This document shows positions 1 through 9,237 of a stretch of DNA of 64,000 nucleotides, one piece after another; position 1 is the stretch's first letter, and every line of letters starts with the position of its first letter. The DNA lies in the NCBI RefSeq assembly GCF_003350545.1, contig NZ_QQBA01000008.1, forward strand, positions 94,191 to 158,190. Reading direction: 5' to 3'. The notes under the pieces were generated by a model that worked only from the letters and a program-made list of their open reading frames with translations, ran no database searches and was not told the DNA's origin. A program made the translations under genes and the position numbers. This DNA is from Flavobacterium glaciei. Lineage in GTDB: Bacteria > Bacteroidota > Bacteroidia > Flavobacteriales > Flavobacteriaceae.

Positions 1-483
1 ACCTACACAAATCAATATGTAAAGCTTCAGTTTATGAAAACGATTATTGCTACTAATAGATTAAGTTATGATTTGGTAGTACAACCTGAGTATAATATGG
101 GAACACACCAGCTTTTAAATCTTTACTTTGTTAAACCTGAAGAGGAAAATTATATCGAAAAAAGAGAACGGTATACAAAGCTAAAATCGTGCAATGAATA
201 CATATTTAATTTAGGATTATTAATGCGCTATTCTTTGTCAAAAAAGGCAAGTATGTATGTGTTAGGAAGTGTAGGCCCTATGTATATTGATACTGCCACC
301 GAGCGCTTGTCAAAAGGTTTTGCTTTTTCGGATGTATTGGCCTTAGGTCTAACTTTAAAAATAAATAAAATGATTTTTGATGTAAGACCGAATTTCCGTC
401 ATGTTTCTAATGCTGGATTGCAAGTTTCTAATTCGGGTTATAATACTAAAAATATTGATTTTGGTTTTTTATTCTTTTTATAG
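1..483 (+). CDS. PagL-like lipid A deacylase (acyloxyacyl hydrolase), 5' end outside window
   Basis: The reading frame is open to the first base of the window, so the true start probably lies upstream; an internal ATG at 34 would give 149 residues. The C-terminal part contains RHVSNAG, which matches the His-x-Ser-Asn-Ala active-site signature of PagL-type outer-membrane lipid A 3-O-deacylases, and the protein ends in alternating hydrophobic residues closing on Leu, as beta-barrels do. PagL enzymes remove an acyl chain from lipid A in the outer membrane. The signal peptide cannot be seen because the 5' end is missing. Family membership is read from one motif and overall character, so another small beta-barrel remains possible. 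Confidence 0.68.
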   Translation, partial: TYTNQYVKLQFMKTIIATNRLSYDLVVQPEYNMGTHQLLNLYFVKPEEENYIEKRERYTKLKSCNEYIFNLGLLMRYSLSKKASMYVLGSVGPMYIDTATERLSKGFAFSDVLALGLTLKINKMIFDVRPNFRHVSNAGLQVSNSGYNTKNIDFGFLFFL

Positions 484-620
484 AATTACTGCTAAATTTA
501 ATTCAAATTTATAATCTATTAATATTTATGTACTTACTTATTATGAAAGTATATAATTTATATATTTACCATATTGTTAAAGTGCTTTATACTTTTGATG
601 AAATTAAAACCTATCTAATA

Positions 621-2105
621 ATGGAAAATTTTATTAAGTCTACAGTTTTTATTTGTTTCGTTAATTTATTTTTTGGCTTTAGCATTTTTGGTCAAACTGC
701 TCCACCAACTCCTAACCCTAAATTCTTATATTATTGTTTGAATGATAATGCTTCACCTTTATCAGCAACAACTTCTGGAGGTGGTACATTAAGATGGTAT
801 ACAACAGCTACTGGTGGGTCATTTTCTACAAATGCTCCAACTCCGATAACTACTGCAACTGCGAGCCCAACTCCGCTTACATATTATGTAACTCAAGTAA
901 TTGGTGGGATAGAGAGTGCTCCTAGAACAGAAATATTTGTTTATGTTAACCAAAAATTAGATTTATACTGCCAAACAATAACACCAAATTCTATTAAATT
1001 TGATTTTGCAAATACCGGACAATCTAGTTTTACTTATAGTTATACGGTTGATGGAGGAGCACCAATAACAGGAACTCACACAGCTCCTTCTAATTTTACA
1101 GTTTCAGGATTGAATGAAAAACAATCTGTTATGTTTACTATAACTGCTGTAGGTGCAAAAGCTTGTGTGACTCCACAAACCGTAACTTGTACAACAACTT
1201 GTTCTCCAGCTAATATTAAGACTCCTGATTTTCCTGCTATAGTTCCTTTTTGTACCGGAACTCCAGCACCATTACTAAGTCCTACTTCTCCTAATGGAAT
1301 CACGGGAACATGGTCGCCATCAACGATTAGTAATACAACCAGCGGGAATTATGTTTTTGTACCTAATGATTCTAAATGTATAAATAGCCAGACATTAGCA
1401 GTAACGGTAAGGCCTCTTGTACAACCTAATTTTGCCAATATTTCAATCTGTAGGGGAGGAGTAGCGCCTATTTTAAATACTACATCTCCAAATGGAATTA
1501 AAGGAACTTGGTTGCCAGCAACTATAAACAATATGGTAAGTGGTGCTTATGTTTTTTCTCCAAGTTCAAATGAATGTACAACTTCACAAACAATTAATGT
1601 TACTGTGATTCCCTCCAATACACTTTTAGATGTAAATTGGACAGTTTCAGAGGCTTTTGTTAAAAATCAAATAGTAACAGTTATTGCTACAGGAACTGGC
1701 GATTTTTTGTATCAATTAGATGATGGACTCTTTCAGGAAAGTGCAGTTTTTGAAAATGTTTCTTTTGGATCTCACTCTGTAACAGTAAAAGATAAAAATG
1801 GTTGTAGCCCACCAATTACTAGAACTAACGTATTAGTAATTAATTATCCCAAGTTTTTTACGCCTAATGCTGATGGATACAACGATACATGGAATGTATT
1901 TACGTTACAAGAACAATTAAATTCCAAAATTCAAATTTTTGATCGTCATGGTAAATTTTTAAAAGAAATTTTTCCCAATGGATTAGGTTGGGATGGAACT
2001 TATATCGGACAACCAATGCCAGCCAATGATTATTGGTTCAGCATTGAGTATACAGAAAATGATATCCCAAAAAAATTTAAATCGCATTTTTCATTAAAAC
2101 GATAA
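621..2105 (+). CDS. Secreted T9SS cargo protein with type B sorting domain
   Basis: The chosen ATG at 621 starts a 494-residue protein with a clean signal peptide (hydrophobic core then FGQT cleavage region); an ATG at 528 would add 31 residues ahead of the signal peptide and is unlikely. The middle holds repeated Ig-like segments with the recurring pattern SPNGI-GTW-P-TI. The last about 85 residues carry FTPNADGYND, FDRHGKFLKE, GWDGTYIGQPMPANDYWF and a final FSLKR: this is the gliding-motility-associated (CHU_C, type B) C-terminal domain that directs export by the Bacteroidota type IX secretion system. The protein is therefore expected at the cell surface or outside. The role of the Ig-like part is unknown; adhesion is only a guess. 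Confidence 0.9.
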   Translation: MENFIKSTVFICFVNLFFGFSIFGQTAPPTPNPKFLYYCLNDNASPLSATTSGGGTLRWYTTATGGSFSTNAPTPITTATASPTPLTYYVTQVIGGIESAPRTEIFVYVNQKLDLYCQTITPNSIKFDFANTGQSSFTYSYTVDGGAPITGTHTAPSNFTVSGLNEKQSVMFTITAVGAKACVTPQTVTCTTTCSPANIKTPDFPAIVPFCTGTPAPLLSPTSPNGITGTWSPSTISNTTSGNYVFVPNDSKCINSQTLAVTVRPLVQPNFANISICRGGVAPILNTTSPNGIKGTWLPATINNMVSGAYVFSPSSNECTTSQTINVTVIPSNTLLDVNWTVSEAFVKNQIVTVIATGTGDFLYQLDDGLFQESAVFENVSFGSHSVTVKDKNGCSPPITRTNVLVINYPKFFTPNADGYNDTWNVFTLQEQLNSKIQIFDRHGKFLKEIFPNGLGWDGTYIGQPMPANDYWFSIEYTENDIPKKFKSHFSLKR

Positions 2106-2108
2106 CAC

Positions 2109-2141
2109 AAAAAAGCTCTTGTGTTGACAAGAGCTTTTTTT
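2109..2141. terminator. Bidirectional terminator hairpin
   Basis: AAAAAGCTCTTGT / ACAAGAGCTTTTTT pair with a GTTG loop and have A and T runs on both sides. It sits between the convergent T9SS cargo gene and lgt. Confidence 0.85.
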
Positions 2142-2158
2142 CTTAAGTAAGTAGGATA

Positions 2159-3085
2159 TTATATTTTAATGGGTTTTTCAGCAGTGAAGATAAAGTAGAG
2201 TCCAATTAAAATAAAAGGAATACTAAGCCATTGTCCAGTAGAAAATAATCCTAAAGAACTTTCAAATCCGCCTTGGCTTTCTTTTACCGATTCTACCACA
2301 AAACGAACAGAAAATAAAAGAACTAGGAACATTCCAAAAATAAATCCGGTATAATTTCTTTTCTCAGTTTTCCAATACATGAAAAATAAGATTACAAAAA
2401 CGAATACGTAACAAAACGCTTCGTACAATTGCGTGGGATGTCTCACAGGAACTTGTTCTAGTAAAGTTGCAAATTTAGGATCTGTTGCAATGGCTGTATA
2501 TGCATCTTTAGGATTCGCAATTTGAGTAGCATTTACTGCATCCATCGGACTAAAATGATCTTTGATGAATTTTATTCCAAAAGCAGATGTGGTTTCATGA
2601 CCAATAATTTCCGAATTGAAAAAGTTGCCTAATCTCACGAAAATTGCGCCACTTGCTACAGGAATAACCACGCGGTCTAAAATCCATAACTGTGGTCTTT
2701 TAAGTATATTTTTACTGTAAAAATACATGGCAACTATTATAGAAATTGCAGCACCATGACTCGCTAAACCTTGATAACCGGTGAATTCAAAACTTGGACT
2801 GAATCTAAACGGTAAAACAATTTCCATTAAATGATTGCGGTAATATTCCCAATCATAAAAGAAAACGTGTCCTAAACGGGCTCCTATTAAGGTTGCTAAT
2901 ACGGTCCAGATAAACAATGAATCCAGTTTTTCTATCGATTCTCCTTCTCGTTCAAAAATATGTTTCATGATGTACCAGCCTAATCCAAAAGCAATTACAA
3001 ACATTAAGCTGTAATATCGGACGATAAAAAAGCCCAAATCTATTCCTTCTGATGGATTCCAGACTATGTTTAAAGCGTGTGTCAT
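2159..3085 (-). CDS. lgt: Prolipoprotein diacylglyceryl transferase
   Basis: A 308-residue polytopic membrane protein. It transfers diacylglycerol from phosphatidylglycerol to the lipobox cysteine of prolipoproteins, the first step of lipoprotein maturation in the inner membrane. Visible family hallmarks are IGARLGHVFFYDWEYY, the GLASHGAAI region carrying the conserved His-Gly, RLGNFFNSEIIG (the Lgt signature) and HPTQLYEA. Length is a little above the common 260-290. It is last in the minus-strand run folE-cysS-yidD-lgt, 53 bases after yidD, and is followed by a strong bidirectional terminator. The many lipoproteins in this window are its likely substrates. Confidence 0.96.
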   Translation of the reverse strand: MTHALNIVWNPSEGIDLGFFIVRYYSLMFVIAFGLGWYIMKHIFEREGESIEKLDSLFIWTVLATLIGARLGHVFFYDWEYYRNHLMEIVLPFRFSPSFEFTGYQGLASHGAAISIIVAMYFYSKNILKRPQLWILDRVVIPVASGAIFVRLGNFFNSEIIGHETTSAFGIKFIKDHFSPMDAVNATQIANPKDAYTAIATDPKFATLLEQVPVRHPTQLYEAFCYVFVFVILFFMYWKTEKRNYTGFIFGMFLVLLFSVRFVVESVKESQGGFESSLGLFSTGQWLSIPFILIGLYFIFTAEKPIKI

Positions 3086-3138
3086 AAATTATGTGTTTTT
3101 ATTTGTCGTAAAAATAGAGATTAAAAGTAAAATTCGTA

Positions 3139-3396
3139 CTAAAAAAGCGAATCTTTATGATTATGCGTTTTCTTAGGAACCGGATCATAGCCTGTTCTTC
3201 CCCACGGATTACAACTTACTATACGTTTTATTCCTAAAAAACCTCCGTAAAACAAACCATGAATCCGTAAGGCTTCAATCATATAAGAGGAGCAAGTCGG
3301 TTCAAACCGGCAAGCGGAAGGTGTAAACGGAGAAATTGCAACTTGATAAAAGCGAACCAATAGCACAAAAGGAAATATGAGGATTTTAGAAATCAT
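3139..3396 (-). CDS. yidD: Membrane protein insertion efficiency factor YidD
   Basis: An 85-residue protein with an N-terminal amphipathic/hydrophobic segment and the YidD core: [33 protein letters not shown] and [13 protein letters not shown], including the conserved cysteines. YidD is associated with YidC-dependent insertion of inner-membrane proteins. It lies between cysS and lgt on the minus strand with short gaps, so it is probably cotranscribed with both. Confidence 0.95.
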   Translation of the reverse strand: MISKILIFPFVLLVRFYQVAISPFTPSACRFEPTCSSYMIEALRIHGLFYGGFLGIKRIVSCNPWGRTGYDPVPKKTHNHKDSLF

Positions 3397-3454
3397 ATTT
3401 TATTAGTTTCTGCATGAGATTTTCCGCTAATTATTAAAAAAGAATAACAAAACA

Positions 3455-4933
3455 CTAAATGCTAAATGTTGTTCCTTCTTTGCCGTCTTTCAACTGAATT
3501 CCCAAAGCAATTAATTGATCTCTAATTTGATCAGACAAGGCAAAATTCTTATTGTCCCTAGCCTGTTTTCTCATTTCGATAAGCATGTTTACCGTTCCTT
3601 CTAATTTGTCATTATTGCTGTCAGACACTTTTTCATCTTCCAATCCTAAAACATCAAATACAAAACCATGCATTGCTTTTGCAAAATTGTTTAAGTCTTC
3701 AGTATTTAATGTCTCTTTTCCATCCTTTAACAAATTGACAAAGCGAACGCCTTCAAACAACTGCGCAATTAAAATTGGGGTGTTAAAATCGTCATTCATC
3801 GCATCATAGCAGGATTGTTTCCACGCTGCGAAATCAATAGTACTTTTTGAACCAGCGGTGATTTCTTTTAATGAGCTCATCGCTTCCATTAATCGTTTAT
3901 ATCCTTTTTCAGCAGCAACAATGGCATCGTCAGAAAAATCAAGAATACTTCTGTAATGCGCTTGTAGCATAAAAAATCGTGCAACCGATGCGGAGAAAGC
4001 TTTACTCAAAATTGTATTTTCTCCAGTCAAAATTTCTCTTGGCAAAATATTATTCCCAGTAGATTTTGCCATTTTTTTACCATTCAAAGTCAACATATTA
4101 GCGTGTAGCCAATAATTAACTGGAGTTTGACCGGTACAGGCTTCGTTTTGTGCAATTTCGCACTCATGATGCGGGAATTTCAAGTCCATTCCGCCACCGT
4201 GAATATCAAAATGATTACCTAAATATTTAGTGCTCATTGCAGTACATTCTAAGTGCCATCCCGGGAATCCATCGCTCCATGGTGAGGGCCAACGCATAAT
4301 ATGCTGGGCTTCCGCTTTTTTCCAAAGTGCAAAATCCTGTGGATTTTTTTTGTCACTTTGTCCGTCAAGGTCGCGAGTATTGGTAAGCATATCCTCAATA
4401 TTACGACCACTTAATCGTCCGTAATGATTGGTTTCATTAAATTTTACGACATCAAAATAAACAGATCCATTGGCTTCATAACCAATTCCTTTATCAATGA
4501 TAGTTTTTATGATTTCAATTTGCTCAATAATATGACCCGTTGCTGTTGGTTCAATACTTGGTGGCAAAAAGTTAAATTCATTCAAAATATCATGAAAATC
4601 TACAGTGTAACGCTGTACAACTTCCATAGGTTCTAGTTGCTCCAGACGTGCTTTTTTGGCAATCTTATCCTCACCTTCATCCACATCATCCACAATATGA
4701 CCCACATCAGTAATATTTCTAACATAGCGTACTTTGTAATCCAAATGCAAAAAATACCTGAAAATCACGTCAAATGACATAAAGGTACGCACGTTTCCAA
4801 GGTGCACATTACTGTAAACCGTGGGTCCACAAACATACATCCCAACATTTCCTTCGTGAATGGGTGTAAATGTTTCTTTTTCTCCTGAAAGAGAATTGTA
4901 TATTTTTAGATTTTGGCTACTGTATAAAGGCAT
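3455..4933 (-). CDS. cysS: Cysteinyl-tRNA synthetase
   Basis: A 492-residue class I aminoacyl-tRNA synthetase that charges tRNA-Cys. The HIGH-like motif is HLGN at residues 44-47 (context [13 protein letters not shown]), the zinc-site region contains [10 protein letters not shown] and [12 protein letters not shown], and the KMSKS loop is KMAKSTGN. The C-terminal helical tRNA-binding region ends with a [20 protein letters not shown] segment typical of CysRS. It precedes yidD and lgt in the same orientation. A stem-capable inverted repeat lies between it and folE. Confidence 0.98.
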   Translation of the reverse strand: MPLYSSQNLKIYNSLSGEKETFTPIHEGNVGMYVCGPTVYSNVHLGNVRTFMSFDVIFRYFLHLDYKVRYVRNITDVGHIVDDVDEGEDKIAKKARLEQLEPMEVVQRYTVDFHDILNEFNFLPPSIEPTATGHIIEQIEIIKTIIDKGIGYEANGSVYFDVVKFNETNHYGRLSGRNIEDMLTNTRDLDGQSDKKNPQDFALWKKAEAQHIMRWPSPWSDGFPGWHLECTAMSTKYLGNHFDIHGGGMDLKFPHHECEIAQNEACTGQTPVNYWLHANMLTLNGKKMAKSTGNNILPREILTGENTILSKAFSASVARFFMLQAHYRSILDFSDDAIVAAEKGYKRLMEAMSSLKEITAGSKSTIDFAAWKQSCYDAMNDDFNTPILIAQLFEGVRFVNLLKDGKETLNTEDLNNFAKAMHGFVFDVLGLEDEKVSDSNNDKLEGTVNMLIEMRKQARDNKNFALSDQIRDQLIALGIQLKDGKEGTTFSI

Positions 4934-4949
4934 TGTAGATTATTGTTTT

Positions 4950-5074
4950 CCTCACCCCAGCCCTCCCCAAAGGGAAGGGAGTTGAGACGTGAATGTGTTA
5001 TTAATAATTGTTATAATCTTGTTCTGATTTTACCAGACCAAGCTCCCTCTCCTTTGGAGAAGGTCGTGGAGAGG
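4950..5074. repeat. Imperfect inverted repeat between folE and cysS
   Basis: The 32-bp arms 4950-4981 and 5043-5074 are G/C-rich in an otherwise AT-rich region and are inverted copies of one another (24 of 32 positions by eye; shared core CTCCCT..CCTTTGG.GA.GG). Each arm is itself partly self-complementary around CC(T)TTGG. It fills the whole folE-cysS gap and resembles small dispersed intergenic elements of Flavobacterium. It could act as an attenuating hairpin or mRNA-processing site; the function is inferred only. Confidence 0.65.
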
Positions 5075-5075
5075 A

Positions 5076-5747
5076 CTAGAACTTAGTTTCTAATTTAATA
5101 TAATCCAAAAACTCTCTACGAGTTACGGCATCTTTAAATTTCCCACCAAATTCGGATGTTACAGTGCTACTTTCAATATCACTGATTCCTCTTGAATTTA
5201 CGCAAAGGTGTTTGGCATCAATTACACAAGCTACATCTTCTGTACCCAAAGCAATTTGTAATTCCTGAACAATTTGCATCGTTAAACGCTCTTGAACTTG
5301 AGGTCTTTTGGCATAATATTCCACAATACGGTTCATTTTAGACAAACCTATAACTCTTCCGTTAGAAATATAAGCTACATGTGCTCTTCCTATGATTGGT
5401 AATAAATGATGCTCACACGTAGAATACACGATGATGTTTTTTTCAACTAACATTTCACCGTATTTGTAATTGTTGTCAAATGTGGAAGCTTTTGGTTTTC
5501 TTGAAGGATTCAAACCTCCAAAAATTTCCTTAACGAACATTTTGGCAACACGATTAGGTGTTCCTTTTAAGCTATCGTCGGTCAAGTCCATTCCAAGTGT
5601 TTGAAGGATATTCTCAACGTCTTTTTTTATTTTTTCAACTTTTTCTTCATCAGTAAGGTTAAAAGCATCATGTCTTACGGGATTATTAGCGGATAAACTA
5701 ACATGATTGTCTCCTATTTCGTCTTGAAATTCTTCGTTTTTTATCAT
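5076..5747 (-). CDS. folE: GTP cyclohydrolase I
   Basis: A 223-residue protein that converts GTP to 7,8-dihydroneopterin triphosphate, the first step of tetrahydrofolate synthesis. The zinc-binding signature is present: CEHHLLPIIGRAHVAYI and later IDAKHLCVNSRGI, with GLSKMNRIVEYYAKRPQVQE between them. The ATG at 5747 was chosen; the only earlier start is a TTG three codons upstream. The first about 40 residues are a poorly conserved acidic extension. The stop lies one base from an inverted repeat that separates it from cysS. Confidence 0.97.
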   Translation of the reverse strand: MIKNEEFQDEIGDNHVSLSANNPVRHDAFNLTDEEKVEKIKKDVENILQTLGMDLTDDSLKGTPNRVAKMFVKEIFGGLNPSRKPKASTFDNNYKYGEMLVEKNIIVYSTCEHHLLPIIGRAHVAYISNGRVIGLSKMNRIVEYYAKRPQVQERLTMQIVQELQIALGTEDVACVIDAKHLCVNSRGISDIESSTVTSEFGGKFKDAVTRREFLDYIKLETKF

Positions 5748-5890
5748 TAAAAGCAACTATTATAGTGGGTATATTTATTTAAGCGGTAAAGATAAATAAT
5801 AAAAATTAAAGAATTTCTATCGCTTCTACTATTTAAGACTACTTTATCGGTTCGTCAAGAAATTCTTCTTTGTATTTTGGACCCAAAAAG

Positions 5891-5922
5891 AAAGGCAATA
5901 ACGAGTTCGTTATTGCCTTTTA
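5891..5922. terminator. Terminator hairpin
   Basis: AAAGGCAATAACGA pairs perfectly with TCGTTATTGCCTTT (5907-5920) and is flanked by A/T runs. On the minus strand it follows the aminotransferase gene. Confidence 0.8.
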
Positions 5923-5963
5923 TAAAAAATCAATGAAGTAGTAAATCTAAAGATTGGATTTAT

Positions 5964-7169
5964 TTACGCTTCAGTTTGGGTTGCATTATAAACTGGAATT
6001 GCTGCTTTTAGTATGCGTACTGCGCTAATTAAGTCTTCTTTTTTCAAAACATAAGCGATTCTAACCTGATTTAAACCCATTCCCGGAGTAGAATAAAAAC
6101 CGGCAGCAGGAGCAACCATTACAGTTTCACCGTTTAAGTCATAACTTTCTAAAAGCCATTGTGCAAAAGCATCAGCATTATTAACAGGCAGTTGCGCAAT
6201 ACAATAAAATGCACCTTTTGGTTTGCTTACAATAACGCCATCTATTTTATTTAACTCCTCAATTAAGGTGTCTCTGCGTTCTCTGTATTCTGAAATTACT
6301 TCGTCAAAATAACTTTGCGGTGTGTCCAGAGCGGCCTCGCTTGCAATTTGTTCTATGGTTGGCGGGCTTAATCTTGCTTGAGCAAATTTCATCGCAGTAG
6401 CCATTACTTCTTTATTTTTAGAAACAATACATCCTATTCTTGCGCCACACATACTGTATCTTTTTGAAACCGAATCAATCATAATGGCATGATCTTCAAG
6501 TCCCGGAACATTCATTACAGAATAATGTATATCACCATCGTAAGTGAATTCACGATAAACTTCATCAGAAATTAAGAATAAGTCATGTTTTTTGACTAAC
6601 GCAGCCAGTTTCATAATTTCTTCTTTCGAATATAAATATCCAGTTGGATTTCCTGGATTACAAATTAGTATTGCTTTTGTTTTTGGTGTAATCAGTTTTT
6701 CAAAATCTTCTACTGCAGGAAGTGCAAAACCAGTTTCAATTGTTGAAATTACTGGAACTACAGTTGCTCCTGAAGCTGTTGAAAATCCATTATAATTTGC
6801 ATAAAAAGGTTCTGGAATAATAATCTCATCTCCCTGATCCATCGTACTTCCCATGGCAAACATAAGCGCTTCGGATCCTCCGGTGGTAATTATAATATCC
6901 TCGATATTTACTGAAATACCTTGATTGATATAATACGCCGATAATTTTTTTCTATAACTTTCGTTTCCAGCAGAATGACTGTATTCTAAAATGGTTAAAT
7001 CAATGTTTTTAACAGCATTCATGGCAACTTCAGGCGTTTTTATATCTGGTTGACCAATGTTTAAATGATATACTTTATTCCCTTTTTTCTTAGCAATTTC
7101 TGAGTATGGAACCAATTTTCGTATTGGCGATTCTGGCATTAATTTGCCTTTGTTTGATATTGTTGGCAT
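5964..7169 (-). CDS. Class I/II PLP-dependent aminotransferase
   Basis: A 401-residue fold-type I aminotransferase. Visible elements are YHLNIGQPDIKTP at the N-terminus, TTGGSEALMFAMGS (phosphate-binding), CNPGNPTGYLYS with the substrate-stacking Asn, SDEVYREF (Asp/Tyr contacting PLP), DSVSKRYSMCGARIG with the Schiff-base lysine in SVSKR, and the C-terminal arginine in NQVRIAY. These fit the aspartate-aminotransferase-like (I-gamma) group. The substrate cannot be assigned from sequence. It stands alone on the minus strand, closed by a strong terminator. Confidence 0.92.
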   Translation of the reverse strand: MPTISNKGKLMPESPIRKLVPYSEIAKKKGNKVYHLNIGQPDIKTPEVAMNAVKNIDLTILEYSHSAGNESYRKKLSAYYINQGISVNIEDIIITTGGSEALMFAMGSTMDQGDEIIIPEPFYANYNGFSTASGATVVPVISTIETGFALPAVEDFEKLITPKTKAILICNPGNPTGYLYSKEEIMKLAALVKKHDLFLISDEVYREFTYDGDIHYSVMNVPGLEDHAIMIDSVSKRYSMCGARIGCIVSKNKEVMATAMKFAQARLSPPTIEQIASEAALDTPQSYFDEVISEYRERRDTLIEELNKIDGVIVSKPKGAFYCIAQLPVNNADAFAQWLLESYDLNGETVMVAPAAGFYSTPGMGLNQVRIAYVLKKEDLISAVRILKAAIPVYNATQTEA

Positions 7170-7297
7170 AGTCTTAAATTATTGAATTGCAAATTTGCAA
7201 TTTTTTTTCCGAATTTATTCTAATCAAAAGATGTATATATTGTTAAATCTGCATTTTTGATGTGATTTATTTAGTATTTTTATGTAAAAGATTACCA

Positions 7298-8629
7298 ATG
7301 AAAAAAACAATAGTTACTATATTATTTTACTTGTTTGTTTTCCCTGTTTTTGCACAACAGGGATTCCGGTTTGAAAAGGACGTAAAGAAAATTATTGTCC
7401 CTTTTAAATTGATTAATAATTTGGTTTTTGTGCCTATCAAAGTAAATGGGGTTGAATTAAATTTTTTATTGGATACTGGCGTAGCCGAAACTATATTGTT
7501 TAGTTTAGAAGATAAAAAGGAAGTTCGTTTTTTTAATGCCGAAAAAATATTACTAAGAGGATTAGGTGGTCAAGAGGCCGTTGAAGGATTAAAATCCACT
7601 AATAATATTTTAGAATTCAGTAGTATGAAATACAGAAATCACATGCTCTATATTATTTTGGATCCTGATTTTAATTTATCGTCACATGTTGGAATTCCGG
7701 TTAACGGAATTATAGGATACCATTTTTTTCGAAATAATTTAGTAGAAGTTAATTATAAAAAAAGGAATGTAATAGTTTATGAAGACAATAAGCAAAACCT
7801 GAAAAAAATTGAAAAAAAATACAAAAAAATCCCTATTACTATTGAAAAATCCAAGCCCTATATGTTAAGTAGTGTGTTTCAGGATGGTGAAAGAATTCCT
7901 TCAAAATTGTTGATAGATATAGGAAACAGCGATGCATTATGGTTATTCCATGATCGCTCCGAATTGATTAAAGTTCCAGCTAAAAATTTTGAAGATTTCT
8001 TAGGAAGAGGTTTTAGTGGTGATGTAAAAGGTAAAAGAGCAGTAATTAAAAAATTTGAGATGGGAGATTTTGAATTTAATAATCCTGTGGTGGCTTTTCC
8101 GGATTCCATATCAGTTAAAAATGTAAATATGGTTCCAGATCGGAAAGGCTCAGTAGGTGGAGAGATTATGAAGCGGTTCGCACTAGTTTTTGACTATAAA
8201 AACAACCAATTATATTTAAAAAAGAATAGTGATTACACTGCGCCTTTCAGCTACAATAAAAGTGGAGTTGAAATTCAACAAAATGGATTACAATGGGTTC
8301 AAGAAACCGTACGAATGGAAACGGTTCCCTTGTCCTCAAAATTTAATGAGTCCGATGGTATCAGAGTGTTTACGAATGATTTTAAATATAAATTTCAATT
8401 AAAACCTATTTATGAGATTGCTCATGTGAGGCAAAACTCTCCTGCAGCAAATGCGGGTTTGCTTAAAGGAGATGTACTTAATAGGATTAATAATAATCCC
8501 ATTAATAAACTTTCATTGCAAGAAATTAATGCACTATTTAAGGAGGAAGAAGAAAATTGGATTACTTTAGAAATAGAACGTGATAGTGAAATTCTAAAAT
8601 TCAGGTTTCAATTATATAATATTTTATAA
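7298..8629 (+). CDS. Retropepsin-like aspartyl protease with C-terminal PDZ domain
   Basis: The ATG at 7298 gives a 443-residue protein that begins directly with a signal peptide (MKKTIVTILFYLFVFPVFAQ). Two pepsin-like half domains follow: the first carries NFLLDTGVAETILF (catalytic DTG, about residues 55-70), the second KLLIDIGNSDALWLF, where the triad is D-I-G. The last about 80 residues form a PDZ domain (VRQNSPAANAGLLKGDVLNRIN). Such proteins are exported, probably periplasmic, and common in Bacteroidota, but their substrates are unknown. The second DTG being DIG could mean reduced activity or a structural half. It is a monocistronic gene with its own terminator. Confidence 0.88.
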   Translation: MKKTIVTILFYLFVFPVFAQQGFRFEKDVKKIIVPFKLINNLVFVPIKVNGVELNFLLDTGVAETILFSLEDKKEVRFFNAEKILLRGLGGQEAVEGLKSTNNILEFSSMKYRNHMLYIILDPDFNLSSHVGIPVNGIIGYHFFRNNLVEVNYKKRNVIVYEDNKQNLKKIEKKYKKIPITIEKSKPYMLSSVFQDGERIPSKLLIDIGNSDALWLFHDRSELIKVPAKNFEDFLGRGFSGDVKGKRAVIKKFEMGDFEFNNPVVAFPDSISVKNVNMVPDRKGSVGGEIMKRFALVFDYKNNQLYLKKNSDYTAPFSYNKSGVEIQQNGLQWVQETVRMETVPLSSKFNESDGIRVFTNDFKYKFQLKPIYEIAHVRQNSPAANAGLLKGDVLNRINNNPINKLSLQEINALFKEEEENWITLEIERDSEILKFRFQLYNIL

Positions 8630-8632
8630 ATT

Positions 8633-8670
8633 AAAAACACTTTTGGAAATAGTATCCAAAAGTGTTTTTT
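8633..8670. terminator. Bidirectional terminator hairpin
   Basis: AAAAACACTTTTGGA (8633-8647) pairs perfectly with TCCAAAAGTGTTTTT (8655-8669) around a 7-nt loop. It separates the convergent protease and DUF1573 genes. Confidence 0.88.
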
Positions 8671-8690
8671 AGTTTGTTTTGTTGTCTAAA

Positions 8691-9077
8691 TTAATTAGAA
8701 ATTACTTCTCCTTTAATTTTTAATGCTACTCGACCACCCTCATAGTTCACAGCATTAGACTCAACTGTTATTGTTTTTCTTATTGGACCGGGCGCCATGT
8801 TATATTTCACTGTTATTGTACCTGTTTTTCCCGGCATGATTGGTTGCTCTGGTTTTGTAGGAACCGTACAGCCACAAGTAGAAAGCACATTAGTGATAAT
8901 TAATGGAGCATTACCTGTATTTGTAAAGATAAAATCACGTGAGCCATTTTCATTCTTAGTAACCTTTCCATAATCAATGGTATTGTCTTGGGCTGCGAAT
9001 TCAATTTTTGGGCCATTCTGAGCAAAACCAATACTGCTGATTAATGCGAATGCGAATAAAGCTATTGTTTTTTTCAT
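8691..9077 (-). CDS. Exported DUF1573 protein
   Basis: A 128-residue protein with a signal peptide (MKKTIALFAFALISSIGFAQ) and one DUF1573 Ig-like domain. The family signature is clear: DYGKVTKNENGSRDFIFTNTG, APLIITNVLSTCGCTVP and the TVKYNM strand. DUF1573 proteins are abundant in Bacteroidota and are exported; their biochemical role is not established. The gene is divergent from valS, with about 160 bases between the two starts. Confidence 0.93.
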   Translation of the reverse strand: MKKTIALFAFALISSIGFAQNGPKIEFAAQDNTIDYGKVTKNENGSRDFIFTNTGNAPLIITNVLSTCGCTVPTKPEQPIMPGKTGTITVKYNMAPGPIRKTITVESNAVNYEGGRVALKIKGEVISN

Positions 9078-9167
9078 TTTATTTTATTTAAATTCATTTA
9101 GTAAATTTACTTTCTTTTAATTAACGCACAAATTTTTATTTCTCTTTTTATAGTGTACTTAATTATT

Positions 9168-9175
9168 TACTTTTG
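9168..9175 (+). promoter_or_regulatory. Promoter -7 element for valS
   Basis: TACTTTTG matches the Bacteroidota TAnnTTTG consensus. It would start a transcript about 60 bases before the valS ATG. Confidence 0.5.
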
Positions 9176-9237
9176 TTCCCAATTAGAATTACAAATATCA
9201 GACCAAAGTTTAATTTTGGTTTTAACAGTTGCTTTTT

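Noticed and set aside
528..620. N-terminal extension of the T9SS cargo protein from an ATG at 528
   Set aside because: The signal peptide starts at the ATG at 621; the extra 31 residues would block it.
1076..1531. Minus-strand ORFs inside the T9SS cargo gene, and similar antisense ORFs within valS, icmF, glnN and prfA
   Set aside because: They mirror strongly supported genes and show no recognisable domains or start signals.
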